DNA of 64,000 nucleotides from Narthecium ossifragum (taxonomy: Eukaryota; Streptophyta; Magnoliopsida; Dioscoreales; Nartheciaceae). The notes beneath the pieces were generated by a model. It saw nothing but the letters and a program-made list of their open reading frames with translations. It was not told the origin of the DNA and ran no database searches. A program made the position numbers and the translations under genes. Below, piece after piece: positions 37,505 to 48,967 of the stretch. Positions within the stretch are counted from its first letter, which is position 1. Each line of letters begins with the position of its first letter. The DNA is taken from contig OY986971.1 in the NCBI GenBank assembly GCA_963920575.1, forward strand, positions 3,573,340-3,637,339, given 5' to 3'.

Positions 37505-37725
37505 CATATTTTCGAATCGATAATGAGATATCGATTGATTGATCTAGTTCATCGGTAGAACAATATCAATGGACTATATCAATCGATCGGTATATACCTA
37601 CTGATTGAATGTACCAATGATCATTCAATCGATAGGTATATATCGATTGATTAATCTAGTCTATCGATAAAACAATACCGATGGTTAATCTAGTCTATAG
37701 GTATATACCGATTAAAGGACATATG
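37505..37725. repeat. Degenerate repeats rich in ATCGATTGATT
   Basis: About three imperfect units of roughly 60-75 bp contain TATCGATTGATTGATCTAG, CATCGGTAGAACAATA and GGTATATACC in direct and inverted form (37530, 37590, 37640, 37690). The units can pair with one another because GATCGATT-type palindromes recur. Origin unknown. Confidence 0.55.
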
Positions 37726-38044
37726 AAATATATATGTCATGTGATCATGTATATAAATCTTTTTTCATAATTAATAGTTGTCGGTCTCATTGCATGTCGC
37801 CGTCTATATTCTCACTTTCGAGTTTGGCCTGCTAACTGTGATGGGTACTGATCGGTAACGGCGGCTAATGCCAACGTAGAGATAGAAACGAGAGAGTGAC
37901 CAATGCCAACTTAGAGAGAGAAACAAGAGATAGAATGCTAATGCCAACTGATCAAATAGAGAGAGGAGAGAGAGAGAGAGCTAATGCCACAATTGACCTA
38001 TTGAGAGTGGGGTGGGGTCGCGGGGGGCCATGGCCATGGCCATG

Positions 38045-38198
38045 GTACCTAACACGCTTGAGACTTAATCAAGAATAGTTATACCTGGGGCATGTATGGT
38101 ACTAGAGAGAGAGAGAGAGAGAGAGAGAGGAGGAGGGGATATGGCCCATGTATGGTACCTAACACACTTGAGACTTAACTATTCTCATGAATGGTACT

Positions 38199-38236
<38 letters not shown>

Positions 38237-38395
38237 GAGGGGATATGGCCCATGTATGGTACCTAACACACTTGAGACTTAACTATTCTCATGAATGGTA
38301 CTTAGAGAGAGAGAGAGAGAGAGAGAGCCCATGTATAATACCTAACACACTTGAGACTTAATTAAGAATAGTTATACCTGGGCTGGGATGACCAA
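38045..38395. repeat. Minisatellite of about 110-125 bp units with embedded GA runs
   Basis: Four copies of a unit starting ACCTAACACACTTGAGACTT (38046 and then about every 110-120 bp) are each followed by TGGTACTTAGAG plus a (GA)n run and GGAGGGGATATGGCCCATG. The first and last copies carry the alternative ending AAGAATAGTTATACCTGGG, while the two middle ones carry ACTATTCTCATGAATGG. This pattern suggests unequal exchange or replication slippage between GA tracts. Confidence 0.8.
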
Positions 38396-39920
38396 GTCAG
38401 GAGCACGTGAAGAGTGCGTAGGCATCGCGCAGGCAGCTACGAGGCTTGGCTTGGCCTTTATGCATATATGTTGCTTTCATCGGCGTGCTGCTGCGACTCG
38501 CCAACAATTAAAAGCCGAAAGAGTTTACAGCCGATGGCAGTGCTCATTGCTGATTCCAGAACCATCTTTTTTCCTTTCCTTTGATGACTACTTTGCTCAA
38601 TTTATATTTTTTTACTAGTTGAGCAATTAAATAATTTTTTATATCTATTATAAAAGATCCAGTGTATCCTATCAGTCGAATAGGGATGCTCGATCCAAGT
38701 TAAGTCCGGATGTATCATGAGATTAAGATGAAGTCACGTGAAAGGTGATGGTTATCGAATGATTAGGAGAGATATGATTAGTGTAGGGTGATGGTTCCCC
38801 GTGCCAATACCAATACTATGATGATGAAACATGGTGTCAATATCAATACTATGATGAGCAGCATCTCTAGGATGAAAGTGATAAGAGGATCGTTCACAAT
38901 TGGCTTTAGTTGCCTATCTCATAAGCTCCTGATTTCAAGATTGTAACCAAAAATTGATTTGGTTCACTAATCATCTCAAAACATTAAGGTCATATATATA
39001 TATATGATCCTCCCTCAAGGTACATTCGAGTCCTCCTACCTCACTTCATTCATCACTTTCCTCATATTAATATAAGAATAACTTAAATCTGTTTGAATCT
39101 CATTCAACGGTTCACATTACTAGTAAAATAGTGACAGTGATTTAGGTGCTAAAGATTTCATCTATCGGATAAGATTCAAACAAATATGCTTATTCTTATA
39201 ATGGTGTGATGTAAACAAGCATATTTGGATCCAAGATGTGACACTAGCTGTCTGAACAAATAAAAAAAAGAGGCGAGTGATTCTTTAACCAAGGGTCACT
39301 AATCCCATTGAGCACCTTTTCTAAACCTATGTTACTAACAGATCAGGGGGGTTTGATAAGATGTAAATATTATCCATATTAGGTTCAAAGTACGGTTGTC
39401 TTAGATTCAATAATAAGCTACTTTTCAGGTAAAAGTTCACTAATAAAATAATAATGGATGAGACTAATAATAGCCTATAATTTAATCACCTTCCATCTTC
39501 CATCTAATCACCATTTGACAACAGGAATGATGGCCAATGAGACTTTATAGATCAATCACCTTTCCCCCCCATAGTATGATTAACTTATGGACTTATCAAC
39601 ATGTAAATATTCCTTTGGATCCAAGATGTGACAATAGTTGGGACCTTTGCCTATGATTCACACAAATAATAGCACAAAAAGAGGACTCGAGATGGTGTAG
39701 CCATAAACAAATGGGCATGATTACCACCTTCAAACAGAAAGATAAAAAGATGGGCTCTTTGCTTATATGCCCTCAATAGAAAGCCTAAGTGCACAAATGC
39801 CGTCATCAAACCTATAAATATATGCCCGTCAAAATTCTTTTTCATAAGAACAATGGTCATTTGGGACAAAATAATAAAAATATCCACTCAATTTTTTAAG
39901 GATATATAACTATCTATCTA
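38396..39920. other. Gene-free stretch
   Basis: AT-rich with short frames only (the longest 78 codons, no family recognised). It contains degenerate repeats of TTGGATCCAAGATGTGACA (39224 and 39617) and nothing else supportable. Confidence 0.4.
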
Positions 39921-40685
39921 TCTAACTCTATATAAGGCGGTGTTTTTTTTATATCAGACGGTTTATATTAGCTCTCTGGATTTCTATCCAACTGTCCACA
40001 AAAGCTTAGCTTTTATCAACAATAAAGAGATTTAAATCGAAAGGAAATCAACGGTGGGAATGGAGGATCTCAGTGTACGCATAACTAAATACGGGAGGGC
40101 CGAAGAGCCTCGCCACCATGACACCAATGGTCATCGAGAAGATCTATGTGGATGACGCCGCCCCCCACGAGATCTCCCTCCTTTGCCACATTGAGATTAT
40201 CTCTGAGGACTGTAGTGTCTGTATGTTTGTTATGGGCTTAAATTTTAGGGTTTTCTTTTTTTTGTGATTTTCTGATCAGTTTTGGTTGGTTTAGGGACGA
40301 AGCTGAGGTATAAACTGGGAGTAGTTATGAGAGAGGGAAGCATTTAGTACACGAATGTGGCTCTAGCCGATCGATTGTTCTCGGTATCTTTGGGGGAAAA
40401 AAGCCGCTCAATTATAAGGCCTAAAGATCCGATCTTTTCTTCTATATGTAACTTTTACTATATTTTACAATAAGAGAGTTTAAATTAGCAAGATCTATAC
40501 ATGAGATCGGTGGATTTGCAGACTTCTTAGAAATTTCTCACTTTAACTATTATAGCAAATGTTGAGATTTTTTATTTCTTTTTATTATCTAACTATAAAG
40601 ACCCATCTTTTCTAATTAAAAACACGTAGATTGTGGATTGATTGTCACCAACCGATTAAACCGTGTCGGCACAGGTGCTTGCTAG
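39921..40685 (+). mobile_element. Helitron-like element 1 (765 bp)
   Basis: Begins TCTAACTCTATATAAGGCGG after a host A and ends AAACCGTGTCGGCACAGG...GCTAG before a host T. TC at the 5' end, CTAG at the 3' end with a GC-rich potential hairpin just before it, and insertion between A and T without target duplication are Helitron hallmarks. There is no Rep/helicase frame, so it is non-autonomous. Its ends are similar to those of the neighbour at 40692. Confidence 0.6.
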
Positions 40686-40691
40686 TGTATA

Positions 40692-41094
40692 TCTAATCTT
40701 ATAAGACAGTGTTTTGATATATCTGATGGCCCACAAGATGCTAAAACAGTTTTATCTAGCGGTCAAGAAACACTCCCACCACATGAGTTCAGTTATTCCT
40801 AAAATACGATTATCTTTGTCTAGGAGATTGTGGGGGTGGTTATTACGTTTCTTATAAACAAGAATCTCTTATCTTTTTTTCTTTCTTTAATCTAAGTAAG
40901 CTTTGTTTGCTCCTTGACATGATTGTACATTACATTCTTATTATTTTAGACATGTCATTACCGTCTTGACATGCATAAGTTTGCGGCATCCGCATAAAGA
41001 CGAAGATGTTGTATTTTTTTTATTAAAATATATAAATTATAGATTAATCATGATCAATCAATTAAACCGTGTCAGGGGCACGGGAATCCACTGG
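40692..41094 (+). mobile_element. Helitron-like element 2 (403 bp), head-to-tail with element 1
   Basis: Begins TCTAATCTTATAAGACAGTG after a host A and ends AAACCGTGTCAGGGGCACGG...CACTGG before a host T. The 5' region (GTGTTTTGATATATCTGATGG) parallels GTGTTTTTTTTATATCAGACGG of element 1. Only 6 bp separate the two elements. Confidence 0.6.
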
Positions 41095-41120
41095 TATATA
41101 TATATCATCATTAATCATCA

Positions 41121-41257
41121 TGTTGTCCTATGTGGTGGGAGAATGTCAAAGGTGGCACCTATGTGGCATGATAATCCTAGGTTGAGGGGTGATTTATTGG
41201 GTGATTATTAGAGGTGGGGTTGGTGGTTGCCTTGTCAGGTGACAGGAGGCATCACTA
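41121..41257 (+). mobile_element. Third Helitron-like 3' end
   Basis: It ends GCCTTGTCAGGTGACAGG, AGGC, ATCACTAG followed by T. The segment GCCT..TGTC pairs with GACA..AGGC, placing a hairpin 5 bases before CTAG. The preceding 130 bp (TGTTGTCCTATGTGGTGGGA..., TTATTGGGTGATTATTAG) is repeated in diverged form at about 62866-63025, so it is a family. The 5' end was not located. Confidence 0.5.
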
Positions 41258-41985
41258 GTGTATATATATATATATATGCAAAAAATGATTATCGGAGAGA
41301 AAATTATCCCAAAATAGTCGTAAGAAAATTATTAGCCATTTTACACATATTGTCACTTCTGGCCATCATTTTACATTCTTCTCCTTTAAAAACTTGAAAT
41401 TCTTACCTGTCAGGTCAATCTTGTCATATAAGCAAACAATCACTTATCAGTATACAGGGGTGTATATATAAATATCCCTAAAATAAGAAAGACCGAAAAG
41501 GACTAGTCACAATCAAACTATTTTAATATGGGGCCAAAAATATACATTAATATCCAATTCCATAAACAAACATTTGCAATTGTCACATCAACAACATAAT
41601 TAACAGAATATAAAATTAAAGATGTGACTTGGATCACATCTGGAATCTAATATATCGACGAAGTCAGACAAAAAATAAACAATATTTTAAGTTACTTCCT
41701 CAGATATTTTAAGTTACTTCCTCAGAAAAAAAAAAATCTAAAAAGTCACATTAAGCACGCTAGGAAAGAATGCCAGCAGGTGTGTGTTCTATTTGACTGC
41801 TTTGATTGGTGGGTCCCACTTTGCCTTTCGGCAGACACGAGTCACAAGATGAGTCGGATAAGCTAAAGCTTCGTTGAGTTGGATCATGGCGTAAGCAACG
41901 GATTAAAAACATAAATTTTGGAAGGAATTAAAAAAAAAAAGAGATGAATTTTAAGGCTCTCTCTCAATGTTTAGCACATGTTGTT
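41258..41985. other. Gene-free AT-rich stretch
   Basis: Starts with a (TA)n run. It contains the duplicated 20-mer TTTTAAGTTACTTCCTCAGA near 41683 and 41708. No coding signal. Confidence 0.45.
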
Positions 41986-42000
41986 AATTTGATGAATCTT

Positions 42001-42203
42001 GTTGCTAGCTAGTAAACTGAAAGATTTTCAAGCCCTTTATATTCCCTGTGAAGATAATCAACGAACGAATTTTATTGCAAGACATGCACGTGAGATCGCT
42101 TCTATTGTCACTGGGCATCCTTCAGTGGGTTCGACCCAGTGGGTCTTTCTGCTGCCTAATTGTTTGTGTCCCAGCCTTTTGACTTGTGTCTTTAAAAAAA
42201 AAA
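42001..42203 (+). mobile_element. Micro-LINE: 203-bp 5'-truncated LINE 3' end with poly(A) and 15-bp target duplication
   Basis: Flanked by exact 15-bp direct repeats AATTTGATGAATCTT (41986-42000 and 42204-42218). It encodes in one frame the very C-terminus of a plant LINE RNase H domain (FQALYIPCEDNQRTNFIARH, resembling the usual IPRxxNxxAD-LA end motif), followed by an untranslated tail and a poly(A) run. This is what a heavily 5'-truncated target-primed insertion leaves. Confidence 0.85.
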
Positions 42204-42459
42204 AATTTGATGAATCTTATTACGTAGTAGTAGAAAACCACGACCAGAAGAGACATAATTTAACATGATTCGGTTATATGTTTACATCTACATGAGAAGG
42301 ATGAGAGAAATTTTATTCATAGAAACTCTAAGTTAGAGCTTGTCAATATATAGAGATATAGGATACATGTCCTTTAGGAAGGTAAATAATTGAGTCCCCA
42401 AGCAAAGGGATTCTGGCATATCACATGCAACTTGCCAGAATAGACATGTAATCCTTTCC

Positions 42460-42826
42460 TCATGTAAACATTTCCTTCTCCGTCAACACTCTTCCTCCAG
42501 TTGATGCGAAGATATCGCTTGAGCCCAGCTTGGATAGAATTTCATAAAACTTGGCTGAGGCAATATCTTTGGTAAATATATTGGCCAATTGATCTTCACC
42601 ATGAACATAGGGAGTGCCTATAAACTTGGCTTGAACCTTTTCTCTCACAAAATGACAAACCACCTCGTAATGCTTCATTCTTTCATGAAATCCTGGATTG
42701 GTTGCAATATGAATGACTGATTGGCTGTCACATAACATCTCCATTAGCAATGACGGTTATAGATTCAAATCCTTCAGCAGTGAGTGAACCCATGCCATTT
42801 CACTTGTTGTGGATGCCATAGCTCGA
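42460..42826 (-). pseudogene. Ty1/copia RNase H relic
   Basis: The minus strand encodes AMASTTSEMAWVHSLLKDLN, a stop codon, then CDSQSVIHIATNPGFHERMK, VVCHFVREKVQAKFIGTPYV and EDQLANIFTKDIASAKFYEI. These are the conserved C-terminal RNase H blocks of copia polyproteins (CDNxSAIHIAxNPVFHERTKHIE, DxLTKxL). No LTR, primer site or upstream pol region is adjacent, so it is an isolated fragment. Confidence 0.85.
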
Positions 42827-45800
42827 TGGATTTTGATGGAGAAGATGGATCAAACCTCTCCCTCCATGAATCTCCTACCCAAGATGACTAGCTAAACCCC
42901 CCTTTTCCTTGGGAATTCCTTGATGTCTTAGATTCTTTTTTTAAATTTCTCTTTTGATTCCTGATGTAATGACTCTCTTTAGATGGTATTTATATGAATT
43001 CACATGTAATTTCATATTTCTTTAATGAAATCCATTATTGAATGATTTGAATACCTCTTCTGACATGTAATTGTATGGAAATTAGATGCTTGATAGGTGT
43101 TTGACTTAATTCCTCAAAATATAGGTCATGTTAGAATCATGTCTCCCAAGTTGGCTACTTGACTAACTTTGATTATTAGGACTCTTGTAAATCCTAAATA
43201 CATGATATTTATAAGATGTGTGGCCTTTAATATACATATAGATAATGAGAATCCTTTCGTATTTGTGTGATAGAGCAAAGGTGCCATTATCTTCCTCTTA
43301 TTACTAGGATTTTCTTCCTCAAGAAGTTGATCCTCACTAAGAGCTCGACAGAGTAGTAAAGTTGTATATATAATATTTGGAGGGTTTTCACGTAAATCAA
43401 CATTAAACCTTTTGTTTTTAATTATTTATCTCGAGTAAGTTCGTGCCCTAGTTTGGATATCCACGACCCACGAATCCCCAACAGAATATGCCTCCTTGTG
43501 AAAACAGATGTCAATTAGTCATTGCAGGGTTTCCTCCTCTATATTAGTGATGATCACTCAATTCTAAAACTTTCCACTTACATCAACTTATAAGTGTCAC
43601 CTTGGAAATTGCTGTCACATGTGGATCATCTTGAATCTGAGTCAAATCCTACAAGCTCCCACCAATTAGATACACACCCAAGTTTTAGAATAATTTTAAT
43701 GTGATGTCTGACCTGAATTCAATAGAAATGTCACCAACTTGTTCATCATGATGTGCCCACAAGGGGAAAAAAAAAAAAAAAAACAGGGGGACAAAAAGAA
43801 ACAACAAACTTTTGCCTAAAAATTAATAAATAGAAGAAAGATCATGCAGGGATGGGCGCATAATATTTAGGGTGGGTAATCCCAAGTACATCTGTATGAA
43901 GGGTGACATGATCTATGGTAAGATCATGTAGGGTCATCATACAGCAGCAGGGGGACATGATCATCTGCCACCTAATAGATAAGAAATTTCTTTTACAGGA
44001 TATATGAATAGATCAGGATGAGTCATGCATGGATATGATTCTTTATATGATACATGTTGAATCATGTCAAAACCTGCTTGCCTTCCTATGTAGGCCATCC
44101 TTTAATGTATATATACATAGTGTTTGTGTGTGTGTGTGAGAGGGAGAGAGAGAAACTATGTTTTGAAACAAGAAAAAGGAGGGGCTTTTAAGATGAATTT
44201 AATGCAAGTTTTTAGGCTTAAAGTATATGATCAGAACACAGTTCTGAGTACTGCATGATATTTGAGAAAATTACAACTGAAAACAAACCAAATTTTGAAT
44301 GAAACAACTGTTAACCAATCTTAAATTTCTTACATGACGTACGTATCATGCATCAGCATCATCCACGTACTCCGGTATCCACAGATTTGCATGAAGAGCC
44401 AGACCAAGAAGAAGAACCAAAAGTACAGTAGAATCCTAATAATTTACCTGCAGAGTTTAGTCTTACATCAAGTAGGCCCTATTGAGAGGAGATGATGATG
44501 TTCTACCTAACTTACAAGATGCCTCTGAATAATTCAGAAACTAATCAGCAATGACTCATATTCAGGAATCTTCGTAGAAACCTACACCTTTCAAAACCTT
44601 GAAATATCCCATATATAGAACTGTCCAAAAGTAGCAACTACTTTCGTATTTTTCTTTCCCTGCCTAGCTTTGTTGAACCTCTATAGGCAATTCTTGTCAG
44701 CAATGCAGCACTGTTTTCATCTATGGACTATGGTTGGAGAACTGAGGTTAATGCTGTAACTCTCTTGTCAAGAGATTCAAGGTTCTCCCTAATCCATGGT
44801 AAAATACGTAATTAAATAGAAAAAGAAGAAATTAAGGAATATCACTTTGATCAAGAGTTTTAGTATCCGAAAGTGGCAAACATATAAAACAAAAACTAAT
44901 TTCTAAATTCTCATGCTACAAGTAATCATGTATTAAAATAAGTTAACATGATGTTTGTGAGGATCCCCATGGGGTGGATTGCGTGAATCTGATATTTTGA
45001 CGGTGTTATTCGTCTTGGGGGCAACTGACTGAGTCAGATGATGAGTAAACAATCTCATAACGCCTTAGTGTGAATAAGAATATATAAATATATATATATA
45101 TATATTAATCGTCTTTTATAACACAACGCGTTTTAAAACTGTGATGACAATGATTTCGCTGAAAAACTCTAGATTAAACGTGCTAGCATCATGTCCAATG
45201 TTGCCGGCATGCATCATGGACAAAAGTACATTGGATGGAACTTTCACCAAGATTATGATTTCAAGAAGAAAGGCTAGGCACAAATTTGTCATTTTTCCCT
45301 GGATTGGTGAAAGAGAAAGCCTAGCTACCTTCACAACCTACACATTGTAGACACCAGGAGAGACGATTTAATTCCTTAATTAGTGAAAGGTGAAACATTG
45401 GCCTTTTTCCTCAGCTCTCGAATGAATTCTAGTACCACTTTTATCTCCTATTAGGTGGCTAGCTATGATCTACATTTAGGATATATGTAGAAGTGGAAGT
45501 TAAAGGCCTAAAAGGCCACAAGGCTGATTGGTAGGTGCAAGTAACGTGGCAACCTAGTTTTAACATCAATAGTAAAAGATAAGAAACAAAAATAGAATCA
45601 TATTGAACAAATTTGAAATCTACTCCAACTTTGGACCACTTGCTTTGGGGAAAAGAGAGGACATGTGGAAGTGAGACTAAAATAGTAGAGGAGAAGAGAA
45701 GGGCCTAGCTAGCCTGCCACATACCCACCAATCTATATTCTCCTAGAAGGAATCACTTTGGAAGAGTGGAGAGTGAGTTTGTCAAGATAGCAACATTGAG

Positions 45801-45925
45801 TTAATTGTTGATGCAGATGTTCATCCACCCTCATGCATGCACATCCTCAAGAACACCTAGCTAGATGCAACAGAAAAAAACAAGAAAGGCAGCTTGTAGT
45901 AGCTATGGTGCTGTAGGCAGTAGGC
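42827..45925. other. Gene-free stretch
   Basis: About 3.1 kb of AT-rich sequence with no frame over 75 codons and no recognised domain. A (GT)n(GA)n microsatellite lies at about 44120-44155, an 18-nt A run near 43768 and a (TA)n run near 45085. I could not support a miRNA or other ncRNA. Confidence 0.45.
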
Positions 45926-45929
45926 CACA

Positions 45930-46441
45930 AGAATGGATCTAAAAGTTCCATGTCAGTACTCAGTAGGGCTCCTACATAAGATGCTCATATGGAGAGTATG
46001 GCCTAGACTTCATAAAGGCCTTGCATGGATAGGAGTAGGAGATAGCCTAAGGAAGGGGAGTTTGGTCATAATTATCGGTAAAAGTTTAACATATGCAACT
46101 CCTCCTTTCATCTACAGTTGGTCCAGGAAATCATGCAAGTTGGAATGTAAGGCAACTTCCCGTGGGGAGTCAGATGTATGTTGCTGGGCTTTTGGGAAGG
46201 GAGACGGCATCTCTTTTTCATTTGTTTATTTGTTCTCTTTACGTTCGGAGGGGATAATCAGAGTCCTAGATGAAGAGGACATCTAGAGCAATATATGGCA
46301 ACTTCCGGTGGGGCGAGGGTGCCATAGTTTGTGTGAAAGGCTTTTCTAGACAAGTTGCCGGTCTGAGAGACCTCCTGGTGTTTTTGCCTATATGCAGAGG
46401 GAGATTGCCCCTATTGCCGATGCGAGGATGAGACTATTAAT
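45930..46441 (+). pseudogene. LINE A, first segment (RT-distal linker and zinc-binding region)
   Basis: Frames on the plus strand read WAFGKGDGISFSFVYLFSLR (the common G-x-G-x-SISFW stretch of plant LINE ORF2 after reverse transcriptase) and, just before the hAT insertion, GDCPYCRCEDETI, the beginning of the zf-RVT zinc-binding motif. Stop codons and frame shifts lie between. The 5' limit near 45930 is a guess; no reverse transcriptase core is visible upstream. Confidence 0.6.
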
Positions 46442-48419
46442 TAGGGGTGGTAATTCGGGTCATGACCCGTGAACCCGACCCGACCCGACCCGAGATAAAC
46501 GGGTTTGGGTTTGGTATAAACCGGTTCGGGTCATAAACAGGTCGACCCGTTTATGACCCGTTTATTCACGGGTCGGGTCGGGTTAGGCGGGTCAACCCGT
46601 TAACCCGTGTTTAAGCCTTAGGGTTTTTTAGGGCACCCATGACCCATGAGGCCAAAACCCACTGACCTACCTCTCAGCTCTCTCTTCAACTACCCGTGGC
46701 GGCGCCTCCCATCTTCCCCTGCCTGGCTGGCTGGCTGGCTACCTCCCCTCACGATCTTCCCCTCCCTCCCTTATCTCCATTCTCCCCTTGTGATCTCCCC
46801 CTATCTCCATTCTCCCCTCGTGATCTCCCCTCGCCTGTCGCGATCTCGGATCTCCCATGGCGAACTCCCCCTATCGCCATCTCCCCTGTCACGATCTCGG
46901 ATCTCCCATGGCGAACTCCCCCTATCGCGATCTCCCCTAGCTATCTCCCCCTGTCGCGATCACCTTCCACCGATCACCTCCCACGGATCTCCCATGGTGA
47001 AGTCCACCGGCATCTCCCTTCTTCGAAGAGGCGGTTGATTCCTCAGATCCGTTCAACGGCTTCAAGATTTCTAAGGTTTGTATCTTTCTCAATCTTGATC
47101 CAAATCTTTCTATCATTTTCCCAGTACTATTTGTCTCTCCTTTTCTCTCCTTTTTTTTTCTTTTAGTAAAGGCTCAATATCTACTACTTCTATTCTGTGG
47201 ATTTTAGAGTTAAATATCTACTACTTGTTCTATGTGATCTTCTTTGTATCTTTGTATATTTCTGTCATTCTTTCTCAGCAGTATGAACTTTCTCTATGTG
47301 ATTTTAACAGGTTTTTAACCGTGAATCTGTATGAACTTTCTCTCTCGTTTCAAAAAGATCCAATACTATTTCTGTGATTTATTTTCTTTGTTCACTTGTG
47401 TTGTGTTTTCCTTCAAAATTTTGGTAATCTTTGCTGATTACTACCTTTGTTGTTCTCAACACTATTTCTGTGATCTTTCTCTCTTTTTTCAATAGGATTC
47501 AATACTACAGCTTTTTCGTGGATTTATTTTCCATAGGATTCTTTCTCTCTCTCGTTTCAATGGGATTCTTTCTCAGCAGTATTTGAGTTCACTTTGTGAT
47601 ACCTGCTAAATTTCTTTCTATCTTTCCTGTGCATCACTCTTTTTCGTGAATATGAAGTTACAATAAGATTTATTTCATTTCTCTTCTGTAGATTTATTGT
47701 CTTTGGTATTTTCTTGCTAAATTTTTGTTCAGTTGATGTTGTTTGCTGATTCCTACCTTTGTATCTATCATGTTCTCATTTCCTATTTTAATTTTTTTGT
47801 TTGTTGTTTCTCAATTTTGATTTTCTTCTGCTGCAAGTTTATCTGCTATTGACTTCTTTGGATGATCTTAATGAGGATGTGATGACTTCAAAGTTCGACA
47901 ATAATGGCGAAGAATCGGGACAATGTTCTACCACTACTTAGTATTTATATTTTGATCCTATGAAACAATTATAGTATCATTGGTTACTTATCTATGTGTT
48001 GAAGTTATTGAGGATGTAATTTGATATGGTTATTTATCTATGTATTGAAGTTACTAAGGATGTAATTTGATCTAGTTGTAAGTCTATGGTTGTAATAATT
48101 GAGGATATATTCTGCTTTAGTTGTAATTTGATTTAGTTGTAATTTGATCTATCAATTTGATATGTTTTTGAATCTTTTGAATGCTATTAAATGGTTAAAC
48201 GGGTCGACCCATTTATAAACGGGTCAACCCGACCCGACCCGTTTAATAAACGGGTTAGGCGGGTCGGGTCGGGTTGATCCGTTTATAATTGCGTCGGGTC
48301 CGGGTTTAAAAACCTGACCCGTTTATTAAACGGGTCTGGTTCGGGTTTGGTGTTTTGTTAAACGGGTCAGTGTATGACCCGACCCGAACCCGACCCGCGA
48401 ACCCGAATTGCCACCCCTA
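46442..48419. mobile_element. hAT-type element, second member of the family at 3764, inserted in LINE A (1978 bp)
   Basis: Ends TAGGGGTGGTAATTCGGGT and complement of ACCCGAATTGCCACCCCTA. Flanks are CTATTAAT (46434-46441) and CTATTAAC (48420-48427), a 7/8 target duplication. Subterminal zones are packed with ACCCGACCCG and AACGGGTC motifs. The interior has a CGATCTCCCC minisatellite (46790-46990), a T-rich region and the shared ATGGCGAAGAATCGGGACAA module (47903-47922). No transposase and no captured gene recognised. It splits the zinc-finger coding region of LINE A between the CEDETI and NHVSIEC stretches. Confidence 0.82.
46760..46995. repeat. CT-rich minisatellite in the second hAT element
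   Basis: Degenerate repeats of CTATCTCCATTCTCCCCTCG and GATCTCCCATGGCGAACTCC alternate through this block. It is the complement-strand counterpart of the array at 4710-4935. Confidence 0.7.
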
Positions 48420-48427
48420 CTATTAAC

Positions 48428-48967
48428 CATGTCTCAATTGAATGCTCATTTGTAAGAAGTGTCTTTGGTTTTCTCCTTGCTCGAGATGGGTCGGACTGGT
48501 GCTCGTGGGATGCTGATAGATTTGTTGGGATTCTTAGGTGCTCTTCGTTTAACCAGCTTAACAGGAGGTTGAAGACTTTGGTTGTTTATGCTTTATGGCT
48601 GGTGTGGAAGAACCGTAATGCCCTGGTCTTTGACAGCCACGCTGATGCGGCAGATGCGGTGACTCGCCGAGCACTGCGCGCGGGCAGAGGAATATGACAG
48701 ACAATTTTGGAAAAGGCCTAGCTCTGAGATGGAACGCCGGGAAAGTGCAGCGGAGATGATGGTGGTGCGTGTGGATGCATCATTTTTCCAGGGTTCCACG
48801 ATTGCTGGTGCAATGTGTGAAGTACACGATGGGGTTGTTTGGTGATTGAAAGGGGAGATGGTGCATGCAAACTATGTAGTTATGGCGGAGGCTATAACGA
48901 TTTTTTATGGATCGTGCTGGGTTTTGGATCATGGGGAGCACAAAATTCTGTTGGAATCAAACTCTAA
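48428..48967 (+). pseudogene. LINE A, second segment (zf-RVT end and RNase H start)
   Basis: Continues the zinc-binding region (NHVSIECSFVRSVFGFL, LWLVWKNRNALVFDSHADAA) and then an RNase H start (VDASFFQGSTIAGAM, GVVW followed by a stop). It is cut at about 48967, inside the RNase H domain, by LINE B. Frame shifts and stops are present. Confidence 0.75.

Noticed and set aside
38045..38395. CRISPR-like array
   Set aside because: Units are long, contiguous and contain variable GA runs rather than spacers; the DNA is from a plant nucleus.
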